Assembly (NCBI RefSeq): GCF_002834225.1
Contig: NZ_NNSR01000045.1
Span: 1 to 55,717, forward strand
Length of the DNA stretch: 55,717 nt
Direction of reading: 5' to 3'
From: Ruminococcus bromii
GTDB taxonomy: Bacteria > Bacillota > Clostridia > Oscillospirales > Acutalibacteraceae
Below the pieces are notes generated by a model. That model saw nothing but the letters and a program-made list of their open reading frames with translations, was not told the origin of the DNA and did not search any database. The position numbers were made by a program, and so were the translations under genes. Below are positions 34,523-43,917 of the stretch, piece by piece (within the stretch, counting starts at the first letter, position 1; each line of letters starts with the position of its first letter).

Positions 34523-34594
34523 AATTAAAGCATAAGCTTTGAAATTCTCACGAATCCTCGCTTATGCTCTCGTTTCCTAATATTTTAAAATATT

Positions 34595-34611
34595 TTTGAC
34601 TTTTTCTGACT
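34595..34611 (-). promoter_or_regulatory. Upstream third CtsR-type operator
   Basis: On the minus strand, AGTCAGA-AAA-AGTCAAA has one mismatch and the correct NAN spacer. It lies about 75 bp upstream of the promoter-proximal boxes. A 9-bp inverted repeat (AGCATAAGC/GCTTATGCT) lies between them. Confidence 0.65.
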
Positions 34612-34656
34612 TTCGATTTTTATCCGATAAAGTCTGACTTTTCAAGCAATTTGACC

Positions 34657-35085
34657 TTACATAATCACATTAACCGTGTAATCAACATCGTAAATTTCAC
34701 CGTCAAACCAATTTATAAAACCTATGTAGATGCAGATTTTGTCATCATGTTTATTCATATCACGAACAACCTTAAAGCACTCCGACCAACCCGAAAAGCG
34801 TTCAAGTCTTTTGACTGTATCAACATCGGCATTGCCGTTTACAAACACACACATTGCAAGGTGACGGGTTGACGATAACATTCTTACAAAGTCAAGGAAC
34901 ATCATATTAACCTCATCGCCCGAACATTCAATTTTAAGAGCGTCTTCCTCGATTTTGTTTCCGAAAAAATCAAGCACATTGTCAAACGCTGAATCAAAGT
35001 CATCGGTTTCAGCGTTCTTTAGTCCCTGCGAAAACTTGTAAATTGCGGTAGATGCATAAATTCTCTTAATTTTTTCAATCGTCAC
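34657..35085 (-). CDS. Unrecognised protein of about 142 residues
   Basis: A soluble protein with a GTG start at 35085 has AGAAGGTGATT upstream. It has no signal peptide or membrane segment and an acidic middle (ETDDFDSAFDNVLDFFGNKI). Its C-terminal half looks like beta strands (HLAMCVFVNGN, KICIYIGFINW, DYTVNV). A frame extension to 35394 overlaps the divergent gene's promoter and is rejected. No family was recognised. It is divergent from the membrane-protein pair and about 45 bp away from the upstream CtsR box. Confidence 0.55.
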   Translation of the reverse strand: MTIEKIKRIYASTAIYKFSQGLKNAETDDFDSAFDNVLDFFGNKIEEDALKIECSGDEVNMMFLDFVRMLSSTRHLAMCVFVNGNADVDTVKRLERFSGWSECFKVVRDMNKHDDKICIYIGFINWFDGEIYDVDYTVNVIM

Positions 35086-35226
35086 GGCAATCACCTTCTC
35101 GGTATCGTTACTTTTATTATTATACATTATATGAGCAAATTTGACAACAAGTATGTTATTCGGGCGGTTTAATACAATTTTCGCAAAAAAGCATTTGAAA
35201 TTAAACAAAAATTTTGTGTTTGCCGA

Positions 35227-35255
35227 TTGACAATTGTACAAAGATATTGTATTAT
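35227..35255 (+). promoter_or_regulatory. SigA promoter of the membrane-protein pair
   Basis: TTGACA, a 17-bp spacer and TATTAT precede the gene by about 50 bp. The motif AATTGTAC occurs twice (35232 and 35258 region), overlapping and following the promoter, and could be an operator. Confidence 0.7.
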
Positions 35256-35305
35256 ATAATTGTACTAATGAATTAGCACAATTACTTGATAAGGAGCGTG
35301 ATTTT

Positions 35306-35860
35306 ATGTACAGCGACTTTGCATTAAGAACAGTTTTATATACTATACTCTGCATCGGTGCTATCGGAATAAGCACAGGAAAACTGTTTGCCATAAATCA
35401 CGGCATTTCAAAATATCTTGCTAAAAAGTCATATAGCGGCAATTTTAAAACAGTAAAAACAACATTTATTTCACTTGGTGTTGAATATGTTTCGATAGCA
35501 ATAATTGCACTTTTCATCAGTTTATGCACCATAAATACAATTTACACAAATGCATTCTTTGATGAACTGTTGCCTGAATTTTTCTCGACAGCTGTTACCG
35601 TATTTGCAATCGTTGTTCTTGGTGCAGAATGTGATTTCGGTTTGTGGTTACTCTTTGCAATACCCTATACTTTTCTGATTATTGCAAACATTCTCATTCT
35701 GTTTTTCGTCAATTACAAATTTGTTTATAAAGATTTTGAAGTTTCTAAAAATAAAAGAATAAAACTCTCGTTTTTCACCGCACTTGCAAATGCACCTTAT
35801 GAATTTCTGATTCCCTACGGAATGATTGTAGATATGATTATCGACAGTATTATATTTTGA
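35306..35860 (+). CDS. Polytopic membrane protein, unrecognised (paralog A)
   Basis: This 184-residue protein has about four hydrophobic helices (7-28, 55-78, 92-115, 118-145) and a short cytoplasmic end. The start at 35306 has AAGGAGCG upstream. It ends with a pattern, F-x-VSKNKRIKLSFFTALANAPYEFLIP, that resembles the end of the next gene's product. The two are probably distant paralogs and are co-transcribed (25 bp apart). No family or function was recognised. Confidence 0.65.
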   Translation: MYSDFALRTVLYTILCIGAIGISTGKLFAINHGISKYLAKKSYSGNFKTVKTTFISLGVEYVSIAIIALFISLCTINTIYTNAFFDELLPEFFSTAVTVFAIVVLGAECDFGLWLLFAIPYTFLIIANILILFFVNYKFVYKDFEVSKNKRIKLSFFTALANAPYEFLIPYGMIVDMIIDSIIF

Positions 35861-35885
35861 TTTTGTGTTTAAGGAGGTTTGGTTT

Positions 35886-36365
35886 ATGTTTAACTCGACA
35901 TTTATGTTCAACACAACATTTGATCCGCAATATACTTTTGTTATCCTGTTTATTAACATAATTGCATCTGTACTTTTTACATCTGTTACAGTTTTCATTG
36001 CTATGAATTATGCAAAAAGAAAAGCCTGTATGGAAAACATAACACTTATAACAGGAAAAAATTACATAACAGTAGTTCTGATTTTTTCAGTTATAAACTG
36101 TATTGCTTCATTTGCCTCATTTATGGCTATGTATGCTACTTATTATTTTACATACATACCTGTTTGTTTGATTTTTACAGTTTTATCCGCTTTGGTTGAA
36201 TATTTCATCGCAAGAACCGTAGTATTCAAAAAGTTTTCGTTTGATAAAAAAGAAAAGAATAAACGAGCCTTATCCTTTACTTGCATTTGCGCACCGTACT
36301 ATATTTTTATTGTCAATGCACCGTTATTTTTATACCCAATTGCTTTCACACTCGACCCCTGCTGA
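35886..36365 (+). CDS. Polytopic membrane protein, unrecognised (paralog B)
   Basis: This 159-residue protein has about four hydrophobic helices (15-42, 60-80, 84-105, 130-155). AAGGAGG lies 8 nt before the ATG at 35886. The segment FKKFSFDKKEKNKRALSF followed by CAPYYIFIV matches the arrangement at the end of the preceding protein. A bidirectional terminator follows. Function unknown. Confidence 0.65.
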   Translation: MFNSTFMFNTTFDPQYTFVILFINIIASVLFTSVTVFIAMNYAKRKACMENITLITGKNYITVVLIFSVINCIASFASFMAMYATYYFTYIPVCLIFTVLSALVEYFIARTVVFKKFSFDKKEKNKRALSFTCICAPYYIFIVNAPLFLYPIAFTLDPC

Positions 36366-36390
36366 TTTTAACGAAGTGATATTATGAAAT

Positions 36391-36420
36391 AAAAACGGTG
36401 AGCAGATGCCCACCGTTTTT
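36391..36420. terminator. Bidirectional terminator between convergent genes
   Basis: A perfect 10-bp stem AAAAACGGTG/CACCGTTTTT gives T-runs on both strands. It separates the plus-strand membrane pair from the minus-strand zinc-ribbon gene. Confidence 0.88.
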
Positions 36421-36531
36421 GTGTTTAGCTTTTTAAATTTGAAATTAGTCTGAAGATAATCAAGCTTTTAAAATTAAAATATTTAACCTCAGTTACGAGA
36501 AATTAAACTAAAACAATAAAAATTCAATTAA

Positions 36532-36810
36532 TTATTCAGCTGCTTTTCTTTTTGCAAAACATTCGCTGCAATAGTAGCTTTTGCCCTCAACAGGCTTGAA
36601 AGGAATCCTTGCAGTTCCGCCGCATTCAGCGCAAACGGTTTCAAAGAATTCTCTCTCTGTCTTGGCAGCATTTTTACGAGCCTGTCTGCAAGCCTTGCAA
36701 CGCTGCGGTTCGTTTGTGAAACCCTTTTCAGCGTAAAATTCCTGCTCTCCTGCAGTAAAAACAAATTCGTTTCCGCATTCTTTGCAGACAAGTGTTTTAT
36801 CTTCGTACAT
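36532..36810 (-). CDS. Zinc-ribbon protein (CxxC-x17-CxxC type)
   Basis: This 92-residue protein has two zinc-binding units: CKEC ... CKAC (residues about 9-41) and CAEC ... CSEC (about 60-84). The segment EFVFTAGEQEFYAEKGFTNE with PQRCKACR is typical of the small zinc-ribbon family found in many Firmicutes, whose role is unknown (nucleic-acid or ribosome association is plausible). The ribosome binding site (GAGAGG) is acceptable. It is probably monocistronic or the last gene after the sigma factor. Confidence 0.85.
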   Translation of the reverse strand: MYEDKTLVCKECGNEFVFTAGEQEFYAEKGFTNEPQRCKACRQARKNAAKTEREFFETVCAECGGTARIPFKPVEGKSYYCSECFAKRKAAE

Positions 36811-36897
36811 TGGTATTTACCTCTCTTTTTCTACCTCTCGGAGGTTAGTTTGTTGCCCTGTGCGGAGTTGCACCGCAATACTGTTTAAGGACATATG

Positions 36898-37485
36898 CTA
36901 TTTTTGCAATCCGACACGAACCTTTTTTCTTGCTCTTTGAAGTGCATTATCAACCGTTTTTTCGGTTACGGAAAGCCTTTCGGCAATCTCTTTATAGCTC
37001 AAGCCGTTGCCGTAAAGCATAAGAACATCGTACTCGGATTTTGACAAAATGCCTTGAAGGCGTGACAACAGCTGATTAAGCTGTTCCCTGCACATCAAAA
37101 GCTCCTCGGGAGTTTTGGCGGAATCTTCAATTGACTCGCCCACATCGTCCATCGGAACAATGCTTGATGAGGGAATGGCTTTTTTCTGCTCACCCCGTCT
37201 GATTATCGAAATAAATCTTCTCTCAACAACAACCGACATATAGCTTTTAAAGCTTGCACCGCCGTTTTGGTCAAAGGCTTTGCAGGAACAAAGCAGTCCC
37301 ACAAGTCCTTCCTGAACAAAGTCATTGTGTTCATAGCCCTCTGCCGAAAACTTTCGTGCAATTATGCTGATTGTGTCAAGATACCTCACCGCAAGTTCGT
37401 CAAAAGCACGGTCATCACCGAGGCTCACAAAATGCGCAAGCTGTGCGTCGGATAAAACACCGTAGGATTTTTGCAATTCGGTCAT
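36898..37485 (-). CDS. RNA polymerase sigma-70 family factor (SigH-like)
   Basis: This 195-residue factor has region 2 (about 12-85: LAHFVSLGDDRAFDELAVRY, EHNDFVQEGLVGLLCSC) and region 4 (about 130-190: LSKSEYDVLMLYGNGLSYKE and a C-terminal helix-turn-helix EIAERLSVTEKTVDNALQRA). The size and the order match SigH/Spo0H and stress-type factors. SigH would fit a sporulating organism, but I cannot exclude another group. Some intrinsic SigH signatures in region 2 differ from Bacillus. No anti-sigma gene is adjacent. Confidence 0.8.
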   Translation of the reverse strand: MTELQKSYGVLSDAQLAHFVSLGDDRAFDELAVRYLDTISIIARKFSAEGYEHNDFVQEGLVGLLCSCKAFDQNGGASFKSYMSVVVERRFISIIRRGEQKKAIPSSSIVPMDDVGESIEDSAKTPEELLMCREQLNQLLSRLQGILSKSEYDVLMLYGNGLSYKEIAERLSVTEKTVDNALQRARKKVRVGLQK

Positions 37486-37719
37486 AACCTGCCCCTAATA
37501 CTTATTCTTATACGCTTAATAATATAACAAAATCGCATAAATGTCAACAACTTAAAAGCAAATTCTGTAATATTGCATTATGATATTGAAAATAATTGTG
37601 CAAAATAGCTGAAATAAAGTCGAAATTACATACATTATGAAACTTGTTAAGAGAAAAGGAAAATGGTATAATAAAATATATTTTACTTAATTTCAAATTA
37701 ACGGTCTGGAGGAATTTTG

Positions 37720-39249
37720 ATGGTTGTTACCTGCAACAGCTTTGGTGTGAGCGGTATGGACGGCTACAAGGTTGAGCTTGAAGCGTCAATGTATTACGGC
37801 ACACGGGAATTTGATATGGTAGGTCTGCCCGACGCCGCCGTGCGTGAGAGCAAGGACAGGGTTCTGAGCGCATTAAAAAACTGCGGCTTTAAATATCCTG
37901 CCGCACACACAACAGTAAACCTTGCCCCTGCCGACATAAAAAAAGAGGGACCGATTTACGATTTGCCTATTGCGGTTGCAATTCTTGTACTGCTCAATCA
38001 GATTAAAAGCAACATCTCCGACTGCGCATTCATCGGCGAGCTTTCGCTTTCGGGAGAAGTCAGAGGAATCAACGGAGTTCTGCCCATGGTTATCAAGGCG
38101 AAGGAATGCGGTATAAAGAAAATTTATGTTCCGAAAGCCAACGCAAGCGAGGGCGCTGTTGTTGACGGAATTGAAGTGTACGGTGTTGACAATATACTTC
38201 AACTGAAAGATTATCTCAACAGCATTCTTGAACCTGCACCCGCAAAGCCGAATACACACTCACCGAAGGAAGAGCAGGACTACATTCCGGATTTTTCACA
38301 GGTAAAAGGTCAGCTTGAAGTAAAGCGTGCGCTTGAAATTGCCGCTGCCGGCGGTCACAATATTCTGCTCATAGGCCCTCCGGGTTCGGGCAAAAGTATG
38401 CTTGCAAAACGAGTTCCGTCAATTCTGCCCGATATGAGCTTTGACGAAATGATTGAAACCACAAAAATCCACTCAATTGCAGGAACGCTAAAGCATGACG
38501 GACTTATCACAACACGGCCGTTCCGTTCGCCTCACCACACGGTAACGCCCGTAGGACTCGGCGGAGGAGGTACGGGAACTATCAGACCGGGTGAGGTTTC
38601 ACTTGCAAACAACGGTGTGCTGTTCCTTGACGAGCTGCCCGAATTTTCAAGGACGTCGCTTGAGGTACTCCGTCAGCCGATTGAGGACGGCTCTATCACA
38701 ATTTCAAGAGCAGGTCAGAAATGCACCTATCCGTGTTCGATTATGGTGGTTGCCGCAATGAACCCATGTCCGTGCGGATATTACGGTGATCCGACAAGAA
38801 AATGCACCTGTTCGGAACAGAAGATAAAACGCTACCTCAACCGCATTTCGGGGCCGCTTCTCGACCGTTTTGATATCCATGTAGAAGTGCCTGCCGTGAA
38901 ATTTGAAGAACTGCGTGACACTTCATCTGCCGAATGTTCAGCCGACATCAAAAAGAGAGCCGACAGAGCAAGAGAAATTCAGCGTGAAAGATTTAAGGGC
39001 AGTAAAACAACCTGCAACGCAAAAATTAACGCAGAGCAGTTTGAAAAGGTCTGCGTAATTGATAAAGAGGCTGAAAAGACGCTCAAAGACGCTTTTGAAA
39101 GTCTTGGACTTACCGCAAGAGCGTATGACAGGGTTTTGAAAGTTGCAAGAACCATTGCCGATTTGGACGAGTCGGAAATAATCCGCTCCGAGCATGTTCT
39201 TGAGGCGGTTCAATACCGCAGTCTTGACCGCAAATATTGGGCAAAATAA
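37720..39249 (+). CDS. comM: YifB/ComM-family Mg chelatase-like AAA ATPase
   Basis: This 509-residue protein is a hexameric helicase which in some bacteria drives branch migration during natural transformation. The N-terminal Lon-like domain (1-170) includes [20 protein letters not shown]. The AAA core has Walker [14 protein letters not shown] (about 215) and Walker [11 protein letters not shown] Cys cluster [18 protein letters not shown] and a C-terminal Mg-chelatase-like domain follow. ATG 37720 is preferred over TTG 37717, with GGAGG upstream. Confidence 0.94.
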   Translation: MVVTCNSFGVSGMDGYKVELEASMYYGTREFDMVGLPDAAVRESKDRVLSALKNCGFKYPAAHTTVNLAPADIKKEGPIYDLPIAVAILVLLNQIKSNISDCAFIGELSLSGEVRGINGVLPMVIKAKECGIKKIYVPKANASEGAVVDGIEVYGVDNILQLKDYLNSILEPAPAKPNTHSPKEEQDYIPDFSQVKGQLEVKRALEIAAAGGHNILLIGPPGSGKSMLAKRVPSILPDMSFDEMIETTKIHSIAGTLKHDGLITTRPFRSPHHTVTPVGLGGGGTGTIRPGEVSLANNGVLFLDELPEFSRTSLEVLRQPIEDGSITISRAGQKCTYPCSIMVVAAMNPCPCGYYGDPTRKCTCSEQKIKRYLNRISGPLLDRFDIHVEVPAVKFEELRDTSSAECSADIKKRADRAREIQRERFKGSKTTCNAKINAEQFEKVCVIDKEAEKTLKDAFESLGLTARAYDRVLKVARTIADLDESEIIRSEHVLEAVQYRSLDRKYWAK

Positions 39250-39369
39250 GACTTATACCTTACACAAAAATTAAAAATATCACTTTTAAAAATCACGGCT
39301 TTATGCTATACTATTATAATGCGACACCGAGGCGGTGTTGCAGTTTCATGACACAGGAGGTTTTTTATA

Positions 39370-39564
39370 ATGGAAATTACAAAGAATTCAATAATCGGTG
39401 ATGTTCTTGATCAGTACCCCGACACAGCAGAGCTTTTCTTCAGCATCGGTATGCACTGCCTTGGCTGTCCTGCATCACGAGGCGAAACGATTGAAGAAGC
39501 TTGTATGGTACACGGTGCAGACGCAGACGCACTCGTTGCAGACCTTAACAAAGCAATTGCATAA
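39370..39564 (+). CDS. DUF1858 domain protein
   Basis: This 64-residue protein contains the family motif: ITKNSIIGDVLDQYPDTAEL and FFSIGMHCLGCPASRGETIE, with the CxxC that suggests metal or redox function. Such small proteins resemble the N-terminal region of ScdA/RIC-like factors. ACAGGAGG lies before the ATG. The TAA overlaps the ATG of trmK by one base. Confidence 0.9.
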   Translation: MEITKNSIIGDVLDQYPDTAELFFSIGMHCLGCPASRGETIEEACMVHGADADALVADLNKAIA

Positions 39565-40229
39565 TGAACGGCGCATCTGATTTTTCGCTTGATAACCGTC
39601 TTGCACTTTGTGCGGACTTTGTGCGTGACGGAGCAAAGGTTGCCGATATCGGCACAGACCATGCCTATCTTCCGGTGTGGCTGTGCCGTATTGGCAGATG
39701 CGACACAGCGATTGCCGCAGACATCAACCCCCTGCCCCTTGAACGGGGAATTGAAACAATTAACAACAGCGGTCTTAACAATCGAATTGAAGCAAGGCTT
39801 TCAAACGGTCTTGAAAAAATTTCGGGCGATGAGGCTGATGACATAGTAATTGCAGGAATGGGCGGAGAACTCATTTCGCAGATTATCGAAAACTGGGAGT
39901 TTTCAAAGGACAGGTCAAAGCACTTTATTCTTCAGCCTATGACCAAGAGTGAGGAGCTTATGCGTTGGCTGTTTGCAAACGGTTTCAGCGTTATCAAGCG
40001 TGACTGCTGTACTGCCGCAAACAAGTGCTACACGGTAATTCTTGCCGAATACAGCGGCGAGGTTCGCACGGTATCCGAGAGTGACCTCTACCTTTACGGA
40101 CTTGATCCGAAAAACAACCCCATGCACCGCAGATTTATTGAAGGCTGTGTGCGCAGACTTTTAAAACAGGCTAAGGGCAACCCTGTCTGTGCCGAAACCG
40201 CACGCATTCTTGAGGAGAGCTTTAAGTGA
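39564..40229 (+). CDS. trmK: tRNA (adenine(22)-N1)-methyltransferase TrmK
   Basis: This 221-residue SAM-dependent enzyme makes m1A22 in certain tRNAs. Motif I is VADIGTDHAYLPVWL (about 31-45). ADINPLPLERG follows as motif II, and IVIAGMGGELISQII as the conserved catalytic strand. It is coupled to the upstream DUF1858 gene and overlaps the Nif3-like gene by four bases. That pairing with nif3 is widespread in Firmicutes. Confidence 0.94.
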   Translation: MNGASDFSLDNRLALCADFVRDGAKVADIGTDHAYLPVWLCRIGRCDTAIAADINPLPLERGIETINNSGLNNRIEARLSNGLEKISGDEADDIVIAGMGGELISQIIENWEFSKDRSKHFILQPMTKSEELMRWLFANGFSVIKRDCCTAANKCYTVILAEYSGEVRTVSESDLYLYGLDPKNNPMHRRFIEGCVRRLLKQAKGNPVCAETARILEESFK

Positions 40230-40984
40230 AAACCATAAACGATATACTTAATTTTTTTGAAGAATTTGCGCCCTGTGCAACTCAGATGAGTTTTGACAAC
40301 GCAGGGCTTATTGTGGGCGACAAATGCACAGCCGTAAGCCGTGTGCTTGTCGCTCTTGACATTACGGAGGATGTTGTGAATGAGGCGGAAAGTCTGGGAT
40401 GTGAGCTGATTATCAGTCATCATCCCGTAATTTTTGCCCCTATAAAAAGGCTTTCGCCTTCTTCCGTTCCCTATATGCTTGCACAAAAGGGAATTTCCGC
40501 CGTTTGTATGCACACCAACCTTGATCTCAGCGAAAAGTTCGGAGTAAACATCTGCCTTGCAGACGCACTCGGAGTCAAAAATCCCGTGCTGTCGGAGTTT
40601 GGCGAGTGTATGTTCACGGGCGAGCTCGAAAGCGAAACCGATATTCACGATTTTGCAAAGCTTGCAAAGAAAAATCTTGACTGCAAGGGACTTCGCTACA
40701 CCGACATTAAAGACAGGGTTAAAAAGGTTGCCGTATCATCGGGTGCAGGCGGTTCAAATGTGTTTGATGCGGCTTTGGTGGGTGTTGATGTGCTTGTCAC
40801 GGGAGAAATCAAGCACCATGAGATTATCGCCGCAAAATCACTCGGAATTGACATTATTGACGCAGGTCACTTCAAAAGTGAAGATGTTGTAATTTTGCCG
40901 CTTGTAAACAGGCTTTCAGAGAAATTTTCCGACATTATTTTTACAAAATCGCAATCCTGTGACGATATGATTAAATTTATTTAA
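40226..40984 (+). CDS. Nif3-like dinuclear metal centre protein
   Basis: This 252-residue protein of the NIF3/YqfO family binds two metals in a hexameric ring. Metal ligands are visible in LIISHHPVIF (two His) and VCMHTNLD, and, near the C-terminus, ITGEIKHHE-like VLVTGEIKHHE and DAGHFKSE. Start GTG at 40226 overlaps trmK by four bases. Its biochemical role is unsettled (possible GTP cyclohydrolase-like fold). Confidence 0.93.
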   Translation: MKTINDILNFFEEFAPCATQMSFDNAGLIVGDKCTAVSRVLVALDITEDVVNEAESLGCELIISHHPVIFAPIKRLSPSSVPYMLAQKGISAVCMHTNLDLSEKFGVNICLADALGVKNPVLSEFGECMFTGELESETDIHDFAKLAKKNLDCKGLRYTDIKDRVKKVAVSSGAGGSNVFDAALVGVDVLVTGEIKHHEIIAAKSLGIDIIDAGHFKSEDVVILPLVNRLSEKFSDIIFTKSQSCDDMIKFI

Positions 40985-41102
40985 CCTGTAAGCATCATTA
41001 TCAAAATATTTGTTGCATAATTTGTTACAATTTGATATAATGATACGGTAAATTACTATATGTGGTAGTGCGCCGTCTGTACGCACCGCAAAATGAGGTA
41101 TT

Positions 41103-41771
41103 ATGAGAATCAGAAAAAAGAAATGGGCAGAACCGGAGCTTTCCGTTTGCGACTTTTATGTAAAAAATCCTGAGGAATACGCAGGAAAATGGATGCAGGC
41201 TTTCAAAAAGGAACAGCCATTGTATCTTGAAATCGGCTGCGGCAAGGGCGGTTTTGCGGGACAGCTTGCGCTTAAAAATCCCGACAAAAACATTATCGCA
41301 CTTGACATCAAGGTTGATATGCTCGGCGTCGGCAGAAGAACAATTGTAAAGCTTTTTGAGGACGCAGGCAAAACGCAGGATGATATTACAAATCTTCTGC
41401 TTGTAAAGTACAATGTTGAAATGCTTGACAAAATTATTACGGCTGACGATAAGATTGACAGACTTTTCATAAACTTCTGTAATCCGTGGCCGAGAGCAAA
41501 GCACAAAAAGCGCAGACTTACATACTACAAAAAGCTTGAAATGTACAAAACATTTTTGAAGCCTGACAGCGAAATCCGTTTTAAAACGGACGATGACGAG
41601 CTTTTTGACGAAAGTCTTGAATACTTTGAGCAGAGCGGATATGAGATTTTGTACCTTACCCGTGATTTGCACGCAAGCAATGTTACGGACAATATTGAAA
41701 CAGAGCATGAAAAAATGTTCTCCGAGGAGGGCATAAAAATCAAGTATCTTATTGCAAGGCAAAAGACTTAA
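41103..41771 (+). CDS. trmB: tRNA (guanosine(46)-N7)-methyltransferase TrmB
   Basis: This 222-residue SAM enzyme makes m7G46 in the tRNA variable loop. The SAM site is YLEIGCGKGGFAGQLAL. The conserved FINFCNPWPRAKHKKRRLT corresponds to the family motif FPDPWPKxRHxKRR, with Asn/Cys in place of Pro/Asp. FKTDDDELFDESLE follows at about residue 160. The length is normal. A small hairpin GTGCG/CGCAC lies in the leader. Confidence 0.93.
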   Translation: MRIRKKKWAEPELSVCDFYVKNPEEYAGKWMQAFKKEQPLYLEIGCGKGGFAGQLALKNPDKNIIALDIKVDMLGVGRRTIVKLFEDAGKTQDDITNLLLVKYNVEMLDKIITADDKIDRLFINFCNPWPRAKHKKRRLTYYKKLEMYKTFLKPDSEIRFKTDDDELFDESLEYFEQSGYEILYLTRDLHASNVTDNIETEHEKMFSEEGIKIKYLIARQKT

Positions 41772-41802
41772 AGAATCAAAATAAATGGCAGGGGGATTTT
41801 TT

Positions 41803-43140
41803 GTGAAGATTAAAAAACTGATTTCGGCTGTGCTTTTCGGCTCAATGCTTTTATGCATGAGCGGCTGCAATATTTCCGATTTCAGTGCCGACAATCTCCT
41901 CCGACCTCCCAAGGCAGTCGGCGATGAGGCTGAAATTGAACAGCTTATTGCCAAAACGGCTGACAGCGGATACACGCTTAAGTATCCTAAAAACGGAAAA
42001 TTCCGCAGTGCGATAATTATGACCGACCTTGACGGCAACGAAAGCAACGAGGCTGTTGCTTTTTTCCGCAACAGTGCCGAAACCTCTTCGGTACATATGC
42101 TCGTTATGTATTCAAAGGATAATTCGTGGAAGATTGCATCCGACAACATCTTTGAAACAACGGATATTGACAGCGTCGATTTTGCCGATGTTACCGGCAA
42201 CGGAAAGGCTGAAATCATCGTTAATTCAACAACCTACACTCCGAATGTCGGCAAGCTTTCCTGCTATTCCTACTCAGACGGAAAAACAAGCGACATCGGG
42301 TCCGGACAGAGCTGTTCAAGCTTTGTTACCGGAGATTTTGACGGTGACGGAACAAACGAAATTATATCACTTGTTCTCTACACAACCGAAAACGAGGCTC
42401 TTGCGTCAATGCTTGATTACAACGAGGACAGCAAAAGCCTGTATGCCAAAGCAATGGCAAACATGGATCCGAATGTTGTAAAGTACAAGAACATTGCCGT
42501 TACAAAGCTTGATAACGATATTACGGGAATTGTCGTTGACGGAACCTCGGCAAGTGAGATTACGAACACACAGGTTATCTTTTACAGCCGTGACCTTGCA
42601 ATTCTGCGTAATCCTATGTTTAAGGAAAAGACAAAGAACATTTCCGAACGCACCTCGTCTGTTATTTGTTCCGACATTGACAAAGACGGCAGTCTTGAGA
42701 TTCCGGTTACACTTGCTCTTCCAAAACAAAAGGGCGACACCAAAAACATCTATGCAGACAAAATTATCTGGAACAGCTTTGATACCGTAAAAGAAAATCT
42801 TATAAAAAAACAGACAGCCGTTATAAACTATGATTTTATGTTTATGATGAGCTATCCCGATAAGTGGGACGAAAACAAGGTTACGGCAATTACAGACCTA
42901 AAAAAAGGAACTACCTCATTTTTCGCATGGAACGGCTCAAAGCTTGACACGGAGCTTTTTGAAATAAAGGTGCTGCCGATAAACGAATGGGAATCCGGAA
43001 AATCAAACAATTTTACACTTATTACAAAAGACGATAAATATGCATATACATTTAATAATATAAATCCCGACACACAGATTTCGCTCAGTGATGACGAAAT
43101 TAAAACCGGTTTTATGACACTTGTTCAATCGGGAATCTGA
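41803..43140 (+). CDS. Lipoprotein with VCBS/FG-GAP-like Asp-rich repeats
   Basis: This 445-residue protein has a lipoprotein signal (LFGSMLLCMSGC, Cys at about 23). Four segments of the form D-x-D-G-x-x-x-x-E-I recur: TDLDGNESNEAVAF, DVTGNGKAEIIV, DFDGDGTNEIISL and DIDKDGSLEIPV. These resemble calcium-binding FG-GAP/VCBS blades of a beta-propeller. The start is GTG at 41803 with AGGGGGA upstream. A further in-frame ATG at 41785 lacks one. It lies 22 bp before a response regulator gene, so it may supply the extracellular sensing part of that system. Confidence 0.8.
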   Translation: MKIKKLISAVLFGSMLLCMSGCNISDFSADNLLRPPKAVGDEAEIEQLIAKTADSGYTLKYPKNGKFRSAIIMTDLDGNESNEAVAFFRNSAETSSVHMLVMYSKDNSWKIASDNIFETTDIDSVDFADVTGNGKAEIIVNSTTYTPNVGKLSCYSYSDGKTSDIGSGQSCSSFVTGDFDGDGTNEIISLVLYTTENEALASMLDYNEDSKSLYAKAMANMDPNVVKYKNIAVTKLDNDITGIVVDGTSASEITNTQVIFYSRDLAILRNPMFKEKTKNISERTSSVICSDIDKDGSLEIPVTLALPKQKGDTKNIYADKIIWNSFDTVKENLIKKQTAVINYDFMFMMSYPDKWDENKVTAITDLKKGTTSFFAWNGSKLDTELFEIKVLPINEWESGKSNNFTLITKDDKYAYTFNNINPDTQISLSDDEIKTGFMTLVQSGI

Positions 43141-43162
43141 CCATAGTAACGGAGGTTTTGGT

Positions 43163-43870
43163 ATGAAAAAAATTCTTGTTTGTGAGGACGAGGCGGCAAT
43201 TCGTGACTTTGTCGTTATCAATCTTACAAGAGCAGGCTACGAAGTAGTTGAGGCAGACTGCGGCGAAGCGGCTTTGCAAAAATATGAAGATAATAACGGT
43301 GACTTTGATGTTGCAATTCTTGATGTTATGATGCCGGGCATTGACGGCTTTCAGGTTTGTAAGGAGCTGAGAAACCGCAACGGTGGAATCGGAATTATTA
43401 TGCTTTCCGCAAAAACACAGGAAATGGACAAGGTAACAGGTCTTATGCTCGGTGCAGACGACTATGTTACAAAGCCATTCTCACCGAGCGAGCTTCTTGC
43501 GAGAGTTGACTCACTCTACAGAAGGGTTGCACTTGCACAGTCACATTCAGAAAACAACTTTAAGGAAGAACTTAAATCGGGTGAATTTACACTTAATCTT
43601 CGCAACCGTGCTCTTATGAAAAGCGGCAAGATGATTGAACTGACACAGGTTGAATTTCAGATTATGGAGTACTTCTTTTCAAATCCGGGTGCTGCGCTTG
43701 ACAGAATTGATATCCTCAATCATGTATGGGGTGACGCTTATGTCGGCGAGGATAAAATTGTCGATGTTAATATCCGCAGGCTCAGGATGAAGGTTGAGGA
43801 CGAGCCGTCAAATCCCAAGCACATCATCACCGTTTGGGGACTCGGCTACAAGTGGGATTCAGGCGAATAA
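43163..43870 (+). CDS. OmpR/PhoB-family response regulator
   Basis: This 235-residue protein has a receiver domain (1-117) with CEDEAAIRDF, the phospho-Asp in VAILDVMMPGIDGFQV and Lys in YVTKPFSP. The winged-helix output domain (about 135-233) has LTQVEFQIMEYFFSNPGAAL and VDVNIRRLRMKVEDEP. The start at 43163 has CGGAGG upstream. It belongs with the kinase 47 bp downstream and probably with the lipoprotein before it. Confidence 0.95.
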   Translation: MKKILVCEDEAAIRDFVVINLTRAGYEVVEADCGEAALQKYEDNNGDFDVAILDVMMPGIDGFQVCKELRNRNGGIGIIMLSAKTQEMDKVTGLMLGADDYVTKPFSPSELLARVDSLYRRVALAQSHSENNFKEELKSGEFTLNLRNRALMKSGKMIELTQVEFQIMEYFFSNPGAALDRIDILNHVWGDAYVGEDKIVDVNIRRLRMKVEDEPSNPKHIITVWGLGYKWDSGE

Positions 43871-43917
43871 TTCCGACAAAATCCCGCACATAATCTATAC
43901 AAAGGAGGACGGCAACA

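Noticed and set aside
34500..34530. CIRCE (HrcA) element before ctsR
   Set aside because: No TTAGCACTC-N9-GAGTGCTAA sequence is present. The repeats fit CtsR instead.
41025..42218. 397-codon open frame on the minus strand
   Set aside because: It is antisense to trmB and the lipoprotein gene, has no ribosome binding site, and both overlapped genes are clear family members.
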